IMG/VR virus record: IMGVR_UViG_3300047095_000623 | Span: 1 to 59,990 of that record | Source: a virus | Length of the DNA: 59,990 bases | Direction: 5' to 3' (one strand) | Shown here: one piece after another, positions 51,853 to 59,738 of the stretch | Numbering within the stretch: the stretch's first letter is position 1 | Layout of the letters: each line of letters opens with the position of its first letter | Position numbers and translations under genes: made by a program | The notes under the pieces: model-generated | Databases searched by the model: none | Told to the model about the DNA's origin: nothing | The model's input: only the letters and a program-made list of their open reading frames with translations

Positions 51853-51992
51853 TTCGTGAGGTTTTATAAAGTCTAATATGTAACCTTATGTGGGTCTTTC
51901 GATCCATAACAAAGGTAGGGTACTTACCTCCCCACATATCACAGACATGTCCATCGTGTCTAAGAGGAAACAAACGCCGTATCCACCATATA
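51853..51992. other. Spacer without a firm gene
   Basis: A minus-strand frame ending in the TAG of AAACACTAG (MWGGKYPTFVMDRKTHIRLH…) is open but lacks a promoter; not called. Confidence 0.3.
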
Positions 51993-52187
51993 TTAGTGTT
52001 CAACCCGCTGCCATCCTTCCCTATGAAGTCTGTACTCCACCATTTGTCTTACCGACTCCGCGATATCATAGATACATAGGTGGGCTTTATCCCGTCCATA
52101 ATTGCGAACTTTCTTACCTATTTCATCCGCGAAGACTTTACGTTCCAGACTGATAATCCTTTCAAGTATTTCTGGTCCTGTTTCCAT
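51993..52187 (-). CDS. Unknown protein, 64 aa
   Basis: METGPEILERIISLERKVFA, DEIGKKVRNYGRDKAHLCIY, DIAESVRQMVEYRLHREGW. Helical with several charged residues. No own box; likely read on from the helicase unit. Confidence 0.66.
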   Translation of the reverse strand: METGPEILERIISLERKVFADEIGKKVRNYGRDKAHLCIYDIAESVRQMVEYRLHREGWQRVEH

Positions 52188-52199
52188 AATAAAATAGGT

Positions 52200-52406
52200 T
52201 TACCAACGATGATAGCAAGGATTGTGGCGGTTCGCCCAATCCCGGTCAAACTCGTTGTCCTTGATTTGCTGGTCAATTATAAGTTCCGCTTTTGCTCTTG
52301 TCGCGGCGAACTGCCCATTTACTTTATACCCACCATCATCCCACTTATCGAATAACGATGGATGTACCACTTCTACCTCATATCCTCTATAGTAATATCG
52401 GTCCAT
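52200..52406 (-). CDS. Unknown protein, 68 aa
   Basis: MDRYYYRGYEVEVVHPSLFD, GGYKVNGQFAATRAKAELII, DQQIKDNEFDRDW. Beta strand then helix; a YRGxxVxVxxPSxxxxGYxVNGxxFxTxxxAxxxID layout common in small phage proteins. Follows the helicase gene. Confidence 0.7.
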   Translation of the reverse strand: MDRYYYRGYEVEVVHPSLFDKWDDGGYKVNGQFAATRAKAELIIDQQIKDNEFDRDWANRHNPCYHRW

Positions 52407-52422
52407 ATGTTTGATTTTTTTA

Positions 52423-52442
52423 GGGGGGGATTGAACCCCCCG
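52423..52442 (-). other. tRNA T-arm-like hairpin
   Basis: On the minus strand CGGGGGG, loop TTCAAT, CCCCCC. It looks like an isolated T arm, similar to the one at 50101, but no tRNA surrounds it. No T-run for termination on the minus strand. Confidence 0.4.
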
Positions 52443-52458
52443 TTTACTTACTCATATG

Positions 52459-53985
52459 TTATTGAGCTTCTTCTTGCGGCTTGTTGTTACGGGTAGGAAC
52501 ATCCGTAATATAAGCCAACTTCTTCATGGCGCGGGTGACTGCCACATAGGACAGATTGCGCTCTTGTTTAAGTTGTGCTTCAGTCACCGCATACTTGCTA
52601 GGAACGAATTGCGCCATACCCATCAGATAAGCGTTTTCGAATTCAAGACCCTTTGCCTTGTGAATGGAACTAAGAGTAACAATGTTCGCATTCTTCACAT
52701 CACCGGAATCGGTGAACATGTTGGAGATAAGAGTCTTGAGACTTTCCACAGTGTGTTGTCCCAAAGCTTGGCAACGTTCGATCAGAATGATCATGGTCTC
52801 CATCTTGTCTTCAAGAAGTTGCATCTTGGCCTTGGAAGCTTTCTCAAACTCGCGGTCAAAATACTTCACAAGTCTTTCAGTGAAAGTATTGAGGTCTTTC
52901 ACCTTCCACTTGTTGCAAAGAGTGATAAGATTCTGGCCAATGTCGCGACCCTCAATCCGGCAACCAATACCCTTGCGGATAAGTGCGAATGCCAAGGCAA
53001 CATTAGGAGCATTGTTACGGCAGATGATGCCATCCTTCGCGGAAAGATTCATCGTATCGACTTGCGCCAGAAGATCATCATACTTCATGCTGACAATCTC
53101 GCCATCACCATTCTCTTCGAAAGCTTCGATATGGGGTTGATACTTTTGCGCTTCCTTGATGATGTTCTTCCCGCAACGATAGCAGATAGACAGGGGAAGT
53201 TCAATACAGTTGAACATTTCCTTGAGAAGATTCATCGAATCGCTCTCCGCACCAGTGAACGCATAGATCGCTTGATTCTCATCACCGATGATAAGCAGAC
53301 GCCCACCATCCTTAAGAATCTTTGCGATGAACAACTTACGGGTAACGTTGGTATCCTGCGCCTCATCGACAATCACCCAATCATATTGAGTGCATTTGAT
53401 ATCATAGATAAGCGGAAGATAGATCATGTCCGCAAAGTCAATGTTGCGGAAATCGCGGTTGGACTCACGCAGAACATCCTTGGCGATATCAATAACTTCA
53501 TAAAAGTCCACGTCCGCATCAAGAGAGATATCCTGAGTTTGAATGATTTCCATCCAAGCTTCGTTGTCATCAATGGAACGTTGACCCTTAACGCCGAACG
53601 CATATTCCTTCGCAAAGCCGACAAGCTTCTTGATGAAGGGAATCGCAGCGATAAGTTCCGGAGTTTGGCAGTAACGTTCAGTGATAAAATACACCTTGGA
53701 ATCGGTAACGTTCACGCGACCCTTGGACTTGATAAGATTCTGCATCCCTTCACTATGGAAGGTTGCGGCACGGGCATTGGGTAAGCCCATGTTGGAAAGT
53801 TTGGCAGCAAGAGCCATTGCTATACGCTTGTTAAAGGCGAGACTAAGAACATTTCCAACCATAAGAGGCATAGACGAAATTGCCGTCGAGGTTTTGCCCG
53901 AACCAGCTACCGCGCCCACAATACAATTTCCTTTTCCATACTGTACCCAATCATAAATGGCAGTTTGATATTTACTCGGTTTCAT
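52459..53985 (-). CDS. UvrD/Rep-type superfamily 1 DNA helicase
   Basis: A 508-residue 3'-5' SF1A helicase. Walker A GNCIVGAVAGSGKTST, motif II DWVIVDEAQDT, motif III GDENQAIYAFTGA, motif IV-like LPLSICYRCGKNII, motif V VTLSSIHKAKGLEFENAYLM, motif VI LSYVAVTRAMKKL. Shorter than UvrD (720), lacking large 1B/2B insertions, as in many phage helicases. Likely acts in replication or recombination. Promoter at 53995 with 9-base spacing. Confidence 0.95.
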   Translation of the reverse strand: MKPSKYQTAIYDWVQYGKGNCIVGAVAGSGKTSTAISSMPLMVGNVLSLAFNKRIAMALAAKLSNMGLPNARAATFHSEGMQNLIKSKGRVNVTDSKVYFITERYCQTPELIAAIPFIKKLVGFAKEYAFGVKGQRSIDDNEAWMEIIQTQDISLDADVDFYEVIDIAKDVLRESNRDFRNIDFADMIYLPLIYDIKCTQYDWVIVDEAQDTNVTRKLFIAKILKDGGRLLIIGDENQAIYAFTGAESDSMNLLKEMFNCIELPLSICYRCGKNIIKEAQKYQPHIEAFEENGDGEIVSMKYDDLLAQVDTMNLSAKDGIICRNNAPNVALAFALIRKGIGCRIEGRDIGQNLITLCNKWKVKDLNTFTERLVKYFDREFEKASKAKMQLLEDKMETMIILIERCQALGQHTVESLKTLISNMFTDSGDVKNANIVTLSSIHKAKGLEFENAYLMGMAQFVPSKYAVTEAQLKQERNLSYVAVTRAMKKLAYITDVPTRNNKPQEEAQ

Positions 53986-53994
53986 TATGACGTA

Positions 53995-54012
53995 ATTATA
54001 TTGTAGTGTTTA
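53995..54012 (-). promoter_or_regulatory. AAACACTA-type promoter
   Basis: AAACACTACAATATAAT, 9 bases from the ATG at 53985; contains the stop of the 54010 gene. Confidence 0.72.
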
Positions 54013-54372
54013 ACTTTGATCCTGCATCCAATTCAAAGTCTTATAAATAGCTTCCGCTCTTTGCGCTGCGGTCGCGCCAATACAGCAAGTTAAAGGTGTA
54101 CTAGCGACGGTTCTGTTCATATCCCGGGCGACAATTTCCCTTAACTCACAATGATAGTTTAAGACGTTCGTGAAGTTTATCAGTTTTGATTCTACCTTAT
54201 GTGTTTCATTAAGATCGTTAAAATAATCAGGGAGATTGCCGCCAAGGTCAAACTCGTCATGGCACCAATATGGGTTTAAATTTCCACCCTCCTCGTCAAT
54301 ATGAGGTCTGAGTATTTTCCACCCACACCCCATACCAAGTGTTGTTGCTATACATTGTTCAGTTGCACACAT
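54010..54372 (-). CDS. Unknown cysteine-containing protein, 120 aa
   Basis: MCATEQCIATTLGMGCGWKI, NPYWCHDEFDLGGNLPDYFN, HCELREIVARDMNRTVASTP, LTCCIGATAAQRAEAIYKTL. The GKI/GWKxxxP…DLGGxLPDYxxDLNA-like region, ending in ATAAQRAEAxyKTL, is seen in many phages (phage protein of unknown function, DUF2591-like). Family name given with caution. Confidence 0.75.
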   Translation of the reverse strand: MCATEQCIATTLGMGCGWKILRPHIDEEGGNLNPYWCHDEFDLGGNLPDYFNDLNETHKVESKLINFTNVLNYHCELREIVARDMNRTVASTPLTCCIGATAAQRAEAIYKTLNWMQDQS

Positions 54373-54378
54373 ATCAGT

Positions 54379-54396
54379 ACTATCAATTAGTGTTTA
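54379..54396 (-). promoter_or_regulatory. AAACACTA-type promoter
   Basis: AAACACTAATTGATAGT, 6 bases from the ATG at 54372. Confidence 0.7.
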
Positions 54397-54458
54397 ACAC
54401 TCTTCCCACAACCGGGATCGACTTTATAGTTTCATATAAGTTGTAAGGTTGGAAGAGG

Positions 54459-54560
54459 TTAAAAGGCAACACCATCAAGCAGATGTTCCATGAAATAGTT
54501 CGCGGCTAGGATCAGTAGAAAGATCGCCGCCCATAATAGTAGTTTTCGTATCGTCTTCAT
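54459..54560 (-). CDS. Small single-TM protein, 33 aa
   Basis: MKTIRKLLLWAAIFLLILAA then NYFMEHLLDGVAF: basic N-terminus and one TM. Starts 3 bases after the SprT-like gene and is too short to be found by length filters. Confidence 0.55.
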   Translation of the reverse strand: MKTIRKLLLWAAIFLLILAANYFMEHLLDGVAF

Positions 54561-54563
54561 AAG

Positions 54564-55244
54564 TTAAAAATTAAAGGTAGGAACAGGGGCGAGTGTACGT
54601 TCCAGACGAGCTTGGATAACCTTCAGTTCCCGCTGAAGATCTTCAAGTCTCTTCTGATTAGGATCTCCCAACTGTTTAAGATAGATACGATCACCACAAC
54701 GACTACAAATCTTCAACCCGCTCCTGTATACATATCTTCCAAGACGGGCGTTCCACCTACGTTGTTGAATACCTTTTAACCCATTCTGGATATGGTTGTG
54801 CATGGTCGTGGAGATAGCAAACTCTGTGTTACATCCACAAGTATAGATATGGCGAAGTTCGCGTTTAACCTTTGTAACAGTTGTGTCATAGTTATGGCAC
54901 CTATCCGCAGGAATACCATACACCCTCGTCATGATGTACTCCCACTCATAACCATGCGGGCGAAGCTTTTTACCCACTTGTAGATAGAGAAAAAACTGCA
55001 CATAATGCGCGACTTCGTGCGTCACGGTGTTCTCGTAATCTTCCGGGTGATGTTCAGCCAAATCCAATTGGAACATGAGTTCCCGCTTTGTCTTGGAATA
55101 GTTCATGGTGCATCTTCCACCAGTAGTACCGCTCCTTCTAAACTCAATGTTTGTCGGGCGAGGGAATGGTTGTTTATAGTAATTCTCCGCAGTGAGAAAA
55201 CATGCTTCAACCTTATCGAGGATTTGTTGTTTCATGGTAGGCAT
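54564..55244 (-). CDS. SprT-like zinc metalloprotease
   Basis: A 226-residue protein. Catalytic motif NTVTHEVAHYVQFF (HExxH) with a third ligand in RPHGYEWEYIMTRVYG, the SprT/Spartan pattern (HExxH…HgxxWk). The C-terminal zinc ribbon CGCNTEF…CSRCGDRI is as in bacterial SprT. SprT-like enzymes in eukaryotes cleave DNA-protein crosslinks; the phage role is unknown. Promoter at 55251. Confidence 0.88.
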   Translation of the reverse strand: MPTMKQQILDKVEACFLTAENYYKQPFPRPTNIEFRRSGTTGGRCTMNYSKTKRELMFQLDLAEHHPEDYENTVTHEVAHYVQFFLYLQVGKKLRPHGYEWEYIMTRVYGIPADRCHNYDTTVTKVKRELRHIYTCGCNTEFAISTTMHNHIQNGLKGIQQRRWNARLGRYVYRSGLKICSRCGDRIYLKQLGDPNQKRLEDLQRELKVIQARLERTLAPVPTFNF

Positions 55245-55250
55245 GTCCGT

Positions 55251-55268
55251 ATTATGCTCTAGTGTTTA
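55251..55268 (-). promoter_or_regulatory. AAACACTAG-type promoter
   Basis: AAACACTAGAGCATAAT, 6 bases from the ATG at 55244. Confidence 0.76.
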
Positions 55269-55281
55269 ACTCCACGTTCTT

Positions 55282-55491
55282 TCAAGCCCTAGTAAACTTT
55301 GATTCCCAATCACCGAAAGCTTCGAATGCAGTGGACATTAAACCCGCCCAATGCCCCCCAGTCTTATCTTGAACAAGAATCCATAGATCAAAGTCCGGTA
55401 ACTTTTGAAGGGTGTAATGAATCTCATATCCATCCACGTCCCCGTATAAAAACTTATCACCACTCTTTAGATCATCGTGTTCAGTAATCAT
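55282..55491 (-). CDS. Unknown protein, 69 aa
   Basis: MITEHDDLKSGDKFLYGDVD, GYEIHYTLQKLPDFDLWILV, QDKTGGHWAGLMSTAFEAFG. The SGDKFLYGD opening suggests a small barrel. Promoter at 55498. Confidence 0.68.
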   Translation of the reverse strand: MITEHDDLKSGDKFLYGDVDGYEIHYTLQKLPDFDLWILVQDKTGGHWAGLMSTAFEAFGDWESKFTRA

Positions 55492-55497
55492 GTCGTT

Positions 55498-55515
55498 ATT
55501 GTATGGTAGTGTTTA
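55498..55515 (-). promoter_or_regulatory. AAACACTA-type promoter
   Basis: AAACACTACCATACAAT, 6 bases from the ATG at 55491. Confidence 0.75.
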
Positions 55516-55517
55516 AC

Positions 55518-55703
55518 TTACATTTCGGATCGAGGTACCAGTAGTTCCACCGTGTACTCAATATCTTCCGGTTGACAATCGTACTCCTGATCCCATGTAA
55601 CCTTAAAACTAACCGTGTTACGGTTTATAGATTTATTGAGTTTGGTTACGATATGGTCGTTTAGAATCTCTTTAATCTCTTCTTGTGTCAGTGTTAGTTT
55701 CAT
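55518..55703 (-). CDS. Unknown protein, 61 aa
   Basis: MKLTLTQEEIKEILNDHIVT, KLNKSINRNTVSFKVTWDQE, YTVELLVPRSEM. Resembles small phage proteins of the MkltltqeEI.e.i..y…g pattern. Last gene of the unit from 56567. Confidence 0.7.
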   Translation of the reverse strand: MKLTLTQEEIKEILNDHIVTKLNKSINRNTVSFKVTWDQEYDCQPEDIEYTVELLVPRSEM

Positions 55704-55707
55704 ATGG

Positions 55708-56007
55708 TTATTCCAGTGGGTAGTCGATGTAACAACGAATCAAAAAGTTTCTCACCGGAGACTTCGAACTGTTGTATTTTTTATAACATTTAACAGGATC
55801 GTTGAAATGTTCTTGTGCGTTTAAAATCTCCAAGAACTCTTCAACTCCCGCGTCACTTAAAGAATGTAAAGCTTGTAAGCAATCAAAGAAGAACATGTCA
55901 TATCCTCTCGGCTGCCAGTCCCAATCACCAAACCCGTCTTTTACCATCGTAAAAGGAATGTTTTGGCGTAGTTGATGAAAGTACCATATTGCTTGTGGTT
56001 TGTTCAT
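55708..56007 (-). CDS. Unknown protein, 99 aa
   Basis: MNKPQAIWYFHQLRQNIPFT, GFGDWDWQPRGYDMFFFDCL, EILNAQEHFNDPVKCYKKYN. Aromatic-rich, no family. Within the five-gene run that starts at 56560. Confidence 0.66.
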   Translation of the reverse strand: MNKPQAIWYFHQLRQNIPFTMVKDGFGDWDWQPRGYDMFFFDCLQALHSLSDAGVEEFLEILNAQEHFNDPVKCYKKYNSSKSPVRNFLIRCYIDYPLE

Positions 56008-56014
56008 GATAGTA

Positions 56015-56221
56015 TTAGCATAGAAAAGTTACGTTATAGTGCCTAAGTCCTCTAGGGTTAGGTTCCAATACGGTAATACCATGAAGATTGATGTTACAAT
56101 CTTCCCATGATTCAACCGTTCCGCTGTACTTCGGTCTAAAATAACAGGGAAGATCGGGGTTAAACTCTTTGAGTTTGTCTATGATTTCTCCTACCGTCGC
56201 AGCTTTTAACACATTGTCCAT
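56015..56221 (-). CDS. Unknown protein, 68 aa
   Basis: MDNVLKAATVGEIIDKLKEF, NPDLPCYFRPKYSGTVESWE, HYNVTFLC. The first half (TVGEIIxxLxxFNPDLPcyF) matches a frequent small phage protein of the Lxxl.pdxpV type; function unknown. Confidence 0.7.
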   Translation of the reverse strand: MDNVLKAATVGEIIDKLKEFNPDLPCYFRPKYSGTVESWEDCNINLHGITVLEPNPRGLRHYNVTFLC

Positions 56222-56224
56222 AAA

Positions 56225-56560
56225 TTATGATAGTAAGTCTTTCCAGATGTTCTCCACTCGTTCCATCAAACGTTTCTCCCAACCGGGAACCCTATTGATA
56301 CGCTTGCTTTTGATAAGACCTTTGTTGGTGATGGTACTAATCGCAGATACCCGGATGGCATCCTGACCTACACCCCGACTTATCCCACTGTTCTTATGAA
56401 TGGATGAATAGACTTTTATCAGAACCCAAGGTCTGGTCTTAAGACTTTTCGTATAAACAATCTCTTGTGCGTACCCGGAAAGTTCCTTATTCCAATTCTT
56501 CTCGGGTTTGAATATCGCATCAAACTCCCCTTCAAGAATCGTACAATAGGTGGCTGACAT
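56225..56560 (-). CDS. Conserved phage protein, 111 aa
   Basis: YCTILEGEFDAIFKPEKNWN, ELSGYAQEIVYTKSLKTRPW, VLIKVYSSIHKNSGISRGVG, QDAIRVSAISTITNKGLIKS, RVPGWEKRLMERVENIWKD. The strands and RGVGxDAIRVxAI…RVPGWExRLxxRV order recur in phages of several hosts; not functionally known. Promoter at 56567. Confidence 0.75.
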   Translation of the reverse strand: MSATYCTILEGEFDAIFKPEKNWNKELSGYAQEIVYTKSLKTRPWVLIKVYSSIHKNSGISRGVGQDAIRVSAISTITNKGLIKSKRINRVPGWEKRLMERVENIWKDLLS

Positions 56561-56564
56561 GGCC

Positions 56565-56903
56565 TTAGTATATCCTAGTGTTTAAATATGCCTCCCCTTC
56601 CGATATTATTCGATCTATCACCCAAGATTGATATAGTCGGTTGCCTTTGGCATCATACCCGTTGTCATACAAGTCATCATTGGAAATACAGTGCCACACT
56701 TCACCAACCCGGACAGGATGGAAGCTTAACATATCGTTAAATTCCCAAGTTAAACCATCACATCTGCTATGGGCAGAACCGTAAGAGCTTCCATCAACAT
56801 CGGAGTACCATTGGCTATTCGGGATAGAGTCATAACATCTAATGTTGTCCGGTATGTCGGATAATACCAACCCATACTCTCTTTCATGTTCTTCCCATGT
56901 CAT
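56565..56903 (-). CDS. Unknown protein, 112 aa
   Basis: MTWEEHEREYGLVLSDIPDN, GSAHSRCDGLTWEFNDMLSF, RVGEVWHCISNDDLYDNGYD, SWVIDRIISEGEAYLNTRIY. Trp and Tyr rich. No family. Its TAA stop is the start of the next promoter. Confidence 0.68.
   Translation of the reverse strand: MTWEEHEREYGLVLSDIPDNIRCYDSIPNSQWYSDVDGSSYGSAHSRCDGLTWEFNDMLSFHPVRVGEVWHCISNDDLYDNGYDAKGNRLYQSWVIDRIISEGEAYLNTRIY
56567..56584 (-). promoter_or_regulatory. AAACACTAG-type promoter
   Basis: AAACACTAGGATATACT, 6 bases from the ATG at 56560; contains the stop region of the 56565 gene. Confidence 0.77.
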
Positions 56904-56909
56904 GTCACT

Positions 56910-56927
56910 ATCATATCCTAGTGTTTA
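56910..56927 (-). promoter_or_regulatory. AAACACTAG-type promoter
   Basis: AAACACTAGGATATGAT, 6 bases from the ATG at 56903. Confidence 0.77.
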
Positions 56928-57125
56928 AATATCCAATCCCACCATGATTCTATACTCGCCATGGTTTTTAGTTCGAAGCTTTTCCACTATTCGAACACAA
57001 TCCTTAAAACTCAGATTGTTTGTCACTTGCGCCCAATCATCCAAGTCCTGATGAAACTCAAATACACTCATGCTTTGTATAGGAATGTCCTTCCCATTGT
57101 ATGTGAACTTCTCCTCGTTTTTCAT
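56925..57125 (-). CDS. Unknown protein, 66 aa
   Basis: MKNEEKFTYNGKDIPIQSMS, VFEFHQDLDDWAQVTNNLSF, KDCVRIVEKLRTKNHGEYRI. No family. Follows the 57128 membrane gene by 2 bases. Confidence 0.66.
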   Translation of the reverse strand: MKNEEKFTYNGKDIPIQSMSVFEFHQDLDDWAQVTNNLSFKDCVRIVEKLRTKNHGEYRIMVGLDI

Positions 57126-57127
57126 AA

Positions 57128-57508
57128 TCAGTTATCTCTCGTATCCCTATAGCCACACATGAATATGAATGCGAACAACAATCGTAGGGAATATTTCAGC
57201 CATCCTTCCAGACACCATGAGTATGTATTGGTAACACCTTCAATGATAATCGGCCATTCAAGCTCACATAGTTTTCCGCTTTGAATGGTATAGCAATACC
57301 CGATCAGCCCGATCACAAGAAAGATTAGATATCCCATCCCTGTTTTAGCATTGCCAAGTATTAGAAACGCTCCACCTAATCCACTTACGAATCGTAGAGA
57401 CGTTCCTATATTATACCAATCGATATCACAGCAGCACCCGAATCCTATAAGGACTAATCCAATAAACAAACGGAATCCTCCCAACATGTTAAGTAAGTCC
57501 TTAATCAT
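57128..57508 (-). CDS. Multi-TM membrane protein, 126 aa
   Basis: Three to four hydrophobic helices: FRLFIGLVLIGFGCCCDIDW, RFVSGLGGAFLILGNAKTGM, GYLIFLVIGLIGYCYTIQSG, LLFAFIFMCGYRDTRDN. No transporter motif. Inner membrane location inferred. No promoter box of its own; 81 bases separate it from the 57590 gene. Confidence 0.7.
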   Translation of the reverse strand: MIKDLLNMLGGFRLFIGLVLIGFGCCCDIDWYNIGTSLRFVSGLGGAFLILGNAKTGMGYLIFLVIGLIGYCYTIQSGKLCELEWPIIIEGVTNTYSWCLEGWLKYSLRLLFAFIFMCGYRDTRDN

Positions 57509-57589
57509 AATATCTCCATTCCAAGCATATGACCCCCTCCCATGATTATCTCACGGGATGGGGATTATGCGCCTACCTATACAGGGTTA

Positions 57590-57970
57590 TTACACCGCCA
57601 CTTCAACAATGGTTTCCGGTTCATCGGTAGTTTCCGCTTCACCATCCACCGACACGCCTTGCGCGGCAAGTTTAGCTTGGACCTTGGCAAGCTTCCGCTC
57701 AAGAGTTGCCTTGAGCTTTTCTTCGGGAGTCAGTACAACCTTCTCCTGCTTAACCTTCACCAAACCAAGAGTCTTGGCAAGGACTGCGAAAGTGTCAACT
57801 TCCACGCCATCGGCCAAACCAATACGGTTGTTTGTGGCAATCTCAATAAGAAGACGAACCACGCCCTTGTCACCAAGGTTCAGTTCTTCTTTCAGAGTAT
57901 TGATAATGCCCTTGTCTGCTTCGTTGGTATTCACCACGAACTGTTTTGTTTTGTTTGCTGTATCACTCAT
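57590..57970 (-). CDS. Unknown acidic protein, 126 aa
   Basis: MSDTANKTKQFVVNTNEADK, GIINTLKEELNLGDKGVVRL, LIEIATNNRIGLADGVEVDT, RKLAKVQAKLAAQGVSVDG. The last helix resembles the end of the 37485 product. The N-terminal half looks like a small DNA-binding ribbon-helix-helix-type region (speculative). Promoter at 57979. Confidence 0.72.
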   Translation of the reverse strand: MSDTANKTKQFVVNTNEADKGIINTLKEELNLGDKGVVRLLIEIATNNRIGLADGVEVDTFAVLAKTLGLVKVKQEKVVLTPEEKLKATLERKLAKVQAKLAAQGVSVDGEAETTDEPETIVEVAV

Positions 57971-57978
57971 ACTTTTTT

Positions 57979-57996
57979 ATCCTATTCTAGTGTTTA
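57979..57996 (-). promoter_or_regulatory. AAACACTAG-type promoter
   Basis: AAACACTAGAATAGGAT, 8 bases from the ATG at 57970. Confidence 0.7.
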
Positions 57997-58568
57997 ATGT
58001 TGTTGGCTTCTAAGAGTTCTTTATGTAGAGCCACCAGATCATAAAGAGTTTGGGCGGGAAACGTCTGACACCCGACCACCACCTTGTCCACATAGACGCT
58101 GGCGTTGTATTGTTCATTGAGAGTTAAATCCTTGCTCTTCGGAGGAGCGGAGTACGCGGATAAAGGAATGTAACTTGTTAGTTTAAGTTTATCGAGTCGT
58201 ATGACCAACACAACACAAAAACCATCACGGTCAAAATCCTCTTTTATCGCGGGAGTAACGTATGCGCGATTCAGTTGTCGAATATCCATTAGAAGGGTCG
58301 CGTCCGTAACCGTACCCGTTTCATATTCTAGAGCGGCTTCATGTCCTATAAGACCCATGCCTTTCTTATATTCTTCCATCGGATCTAGAGCAATAGGCTC
58401 AAACCTTTTTCTAGAAAACCAACTAATATAGTCTCCATCCTTAGTATAAACGTCACATAGGCCGCCGTCACGACCTCCAGAAAACTGAGCAATTCTATAC
58501 ACTTCTCCTACTACCAGTTGGCCCGTCCACCCTTCTTTACACCGCATCAATGTTGTTTCTCTTTCCAT
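57987..58568 (-). CDS. VGCQ-module protein, subtype 3, 193 aa
   Basis: N-terminal barrel-like region MRCKEGWTGQLVVGEVYRIA, VYTKDGDYISWFSRKRFEPI, then a middle domain (ATLLMDIRQLNRAYVTPAIK, CVVLVIRLDKLKLTSY), and the module LTLNEQYNASVYVDKVVV then GCQTFPAQTLYDLVALHKEL. Paralog of 58607 along its whole length. Confidence 0.77.
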   Translation of the reverse strand: MERETTLMRCKEGWTGQLVVGEVYRIAQFSGGRDGGLCDVYTKDGDYISWFSRKRFEPIALDPMEEYKKGMGLIGHEAALEYETGTVTDATLLMDIRQLNRAYVTPAIKEDFDRDGFCVVLVIRLDKLKLTSYIPLSAYSAPPKSKDLTLNEQYNASVYVDKVVVGCQTFPAQTLYDLVALHKELLEANNIKH

Positions 58569-58606
58569 GTTATTATTCTTCTAAGTTTGTCCATTCCTTT
58601 TGGTGG

Positions 58607-59173
58607 CTATTCGATTTCTTTATGCAGAGCCACCAAATCATAAAGGGTTTTAATTGGGAATTCCTGACACCCCACTTTAATTTTGTCCGCGTACACCTCG
58701 GCGGTATATTGTTCATTAAGAACCAAGGATTTGTGTATCGCTGCGGGACGACATAGTTCCAAGGGGTGATTCGCTCTACGTCTAGATTCTGATTCCGTAG
58801 TCAACACGATGCAATATTGCTTGTTGTTGAATCGCTCTCGGATATCTGGAGTATCATAATCATATACTAACTGCCGTTCATCCAATAGAAGAGTGGCGAA
58901 CATAACCTTTCGAGTAACAACGACACCCTCGGTCTGTATCTCTACCCATGTTCCGATAAGGTTTAGGGCATCGCTGTATAACTGTTTGTAGTCCGTACAA
59001 AGTTTTTCAACTATCGGACGAAACCTCTTTGAACAATATATTCCAAGATAGACTCCATTCTCGGTATAGACTTTATACATGTCCTCCATGTAATTCTGTG
59101 AAGTTACCCTATAAGTTTGTCCATGTACCAAGTCTTGGATACGCTCCACACACTCGACAAGTTTTGTTTCCAT
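58607..59173 (-). CDS. VGCQ-module protein, subtype 3, 188 aa
   Basis: VECVERIQDLVHGQTYRVTS, VYTENGVYLGIYCSKRFRPI, ATLLLDERQLVYDYDTPDIR, CIVLTTESESRRRAN, then LVLNEQYTAEVYADKIKV, GCQEFPIKTLYDLVALHKEI. Same three-part layout as 57987, so the pair arose by duplication. Read from 59739 together with 59175. Confidence 0.77.
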   Translation of the reverse strand: METKLVECVERIQDLVHGQTYRVTSQNYMEDMYKVYTENGVYLGIYCSKRFRPIVEKLCTDYKQLYSDALNLIGTWVEIQTEGVVVTRKVMFATLLLDERQLVYDYDTPDIRERFNNKQYCIVLTTESESRRRANHPLELCRPAAIHKSLVLNEQYTAEVYADKIKVGCQEFPIKTLYDLVALHKEIE

Positions 59174-59174
59174 A

Positions 59175-59732
59175 TTATTCTTTTTCTAAGTTTGAATCCT
59201 CCCACCAATGTTCCTCCACTTTGAAACCATCATCCATGGATTGTTCCCATTCGAATTCCTTCTGTGAATTATACGCCCATTCAAGAGTCATTGAGTAAGC
59301 AACAAACATTGCCGCTACTAATGAACCATGTGTAGAATGAACCACATAGTCTGCACCCGGTGGTTCCCAATAAGATCCCCCGGTAGTGTGGACATATCCT
59401 ACTTCAAAGGACTTCAGAGATCTATCCGCCACAATGGTAATGCCCCATTCCTTAGCTTCGATCCCCCATGGGAAGTCCCAATCACACATATCCGTAGAAA
59501 CAAACTGTAAGGTAGTATCTAGGGATTTGATATGTTCGTTGAAGTTTTTCACATCGATATCCAACCGCGCCGTGGTATGAATGAGGTTGCGAATGACTAA
59601 TTGATCTTCCGTACCATATTCATCCTCGGCGTTGTGCCAATCCTTATAGGGAGTCTTCACCCACAATTCCGACCAAACTTCACCGTCCTCACCGAACAGT
59701 TTATTTTCAAACTCGATTGTATCCAAGCTCAT
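59175..59732 (-). CDS. Unknown protein, 185 aa
   Basis: MSLDTIEFENKLFGEDGEVW, SELWVKTPYKDWHNAEDEYG, DWDFPWGIEAKEWGITIVAD, SFEVGYVHTTGGSYWEPPGA, DYVVHSTHGSLVAAMFVAYS. Trp-rich, mixed alpha/beta. No family recognised. First gene of a three-gene unit; TAA stop overlaps nothing. Confidence 0.72.
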   Translation of the reverse strand: MSLDTIEFENKLFGEDGEVWSELWVKTPYKDWHNAEDEYGTEDQLVIRNLIHTTARLDIDVKNFNEHIKSLDTTLQFVSTDMCDWDFPWGIEAKEWGITIVADRSLKSFEVGYVHTTGGSYWEPPGADYVVHSTHGSLVAAMFVAYSMTLEWAYNSQKEFEWEQSMDDGFKVEEHWWEDSNLEKE

Positions 59733-59738
59733 GGTCGT

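Noticed and set aside
52456-53784. A 442-codon plus-strand frame opposite the helicase gene
   Set aside because: It is the antisense of a complete, motif-rich UvrD-like helicase; no promoter of either class precedes it.
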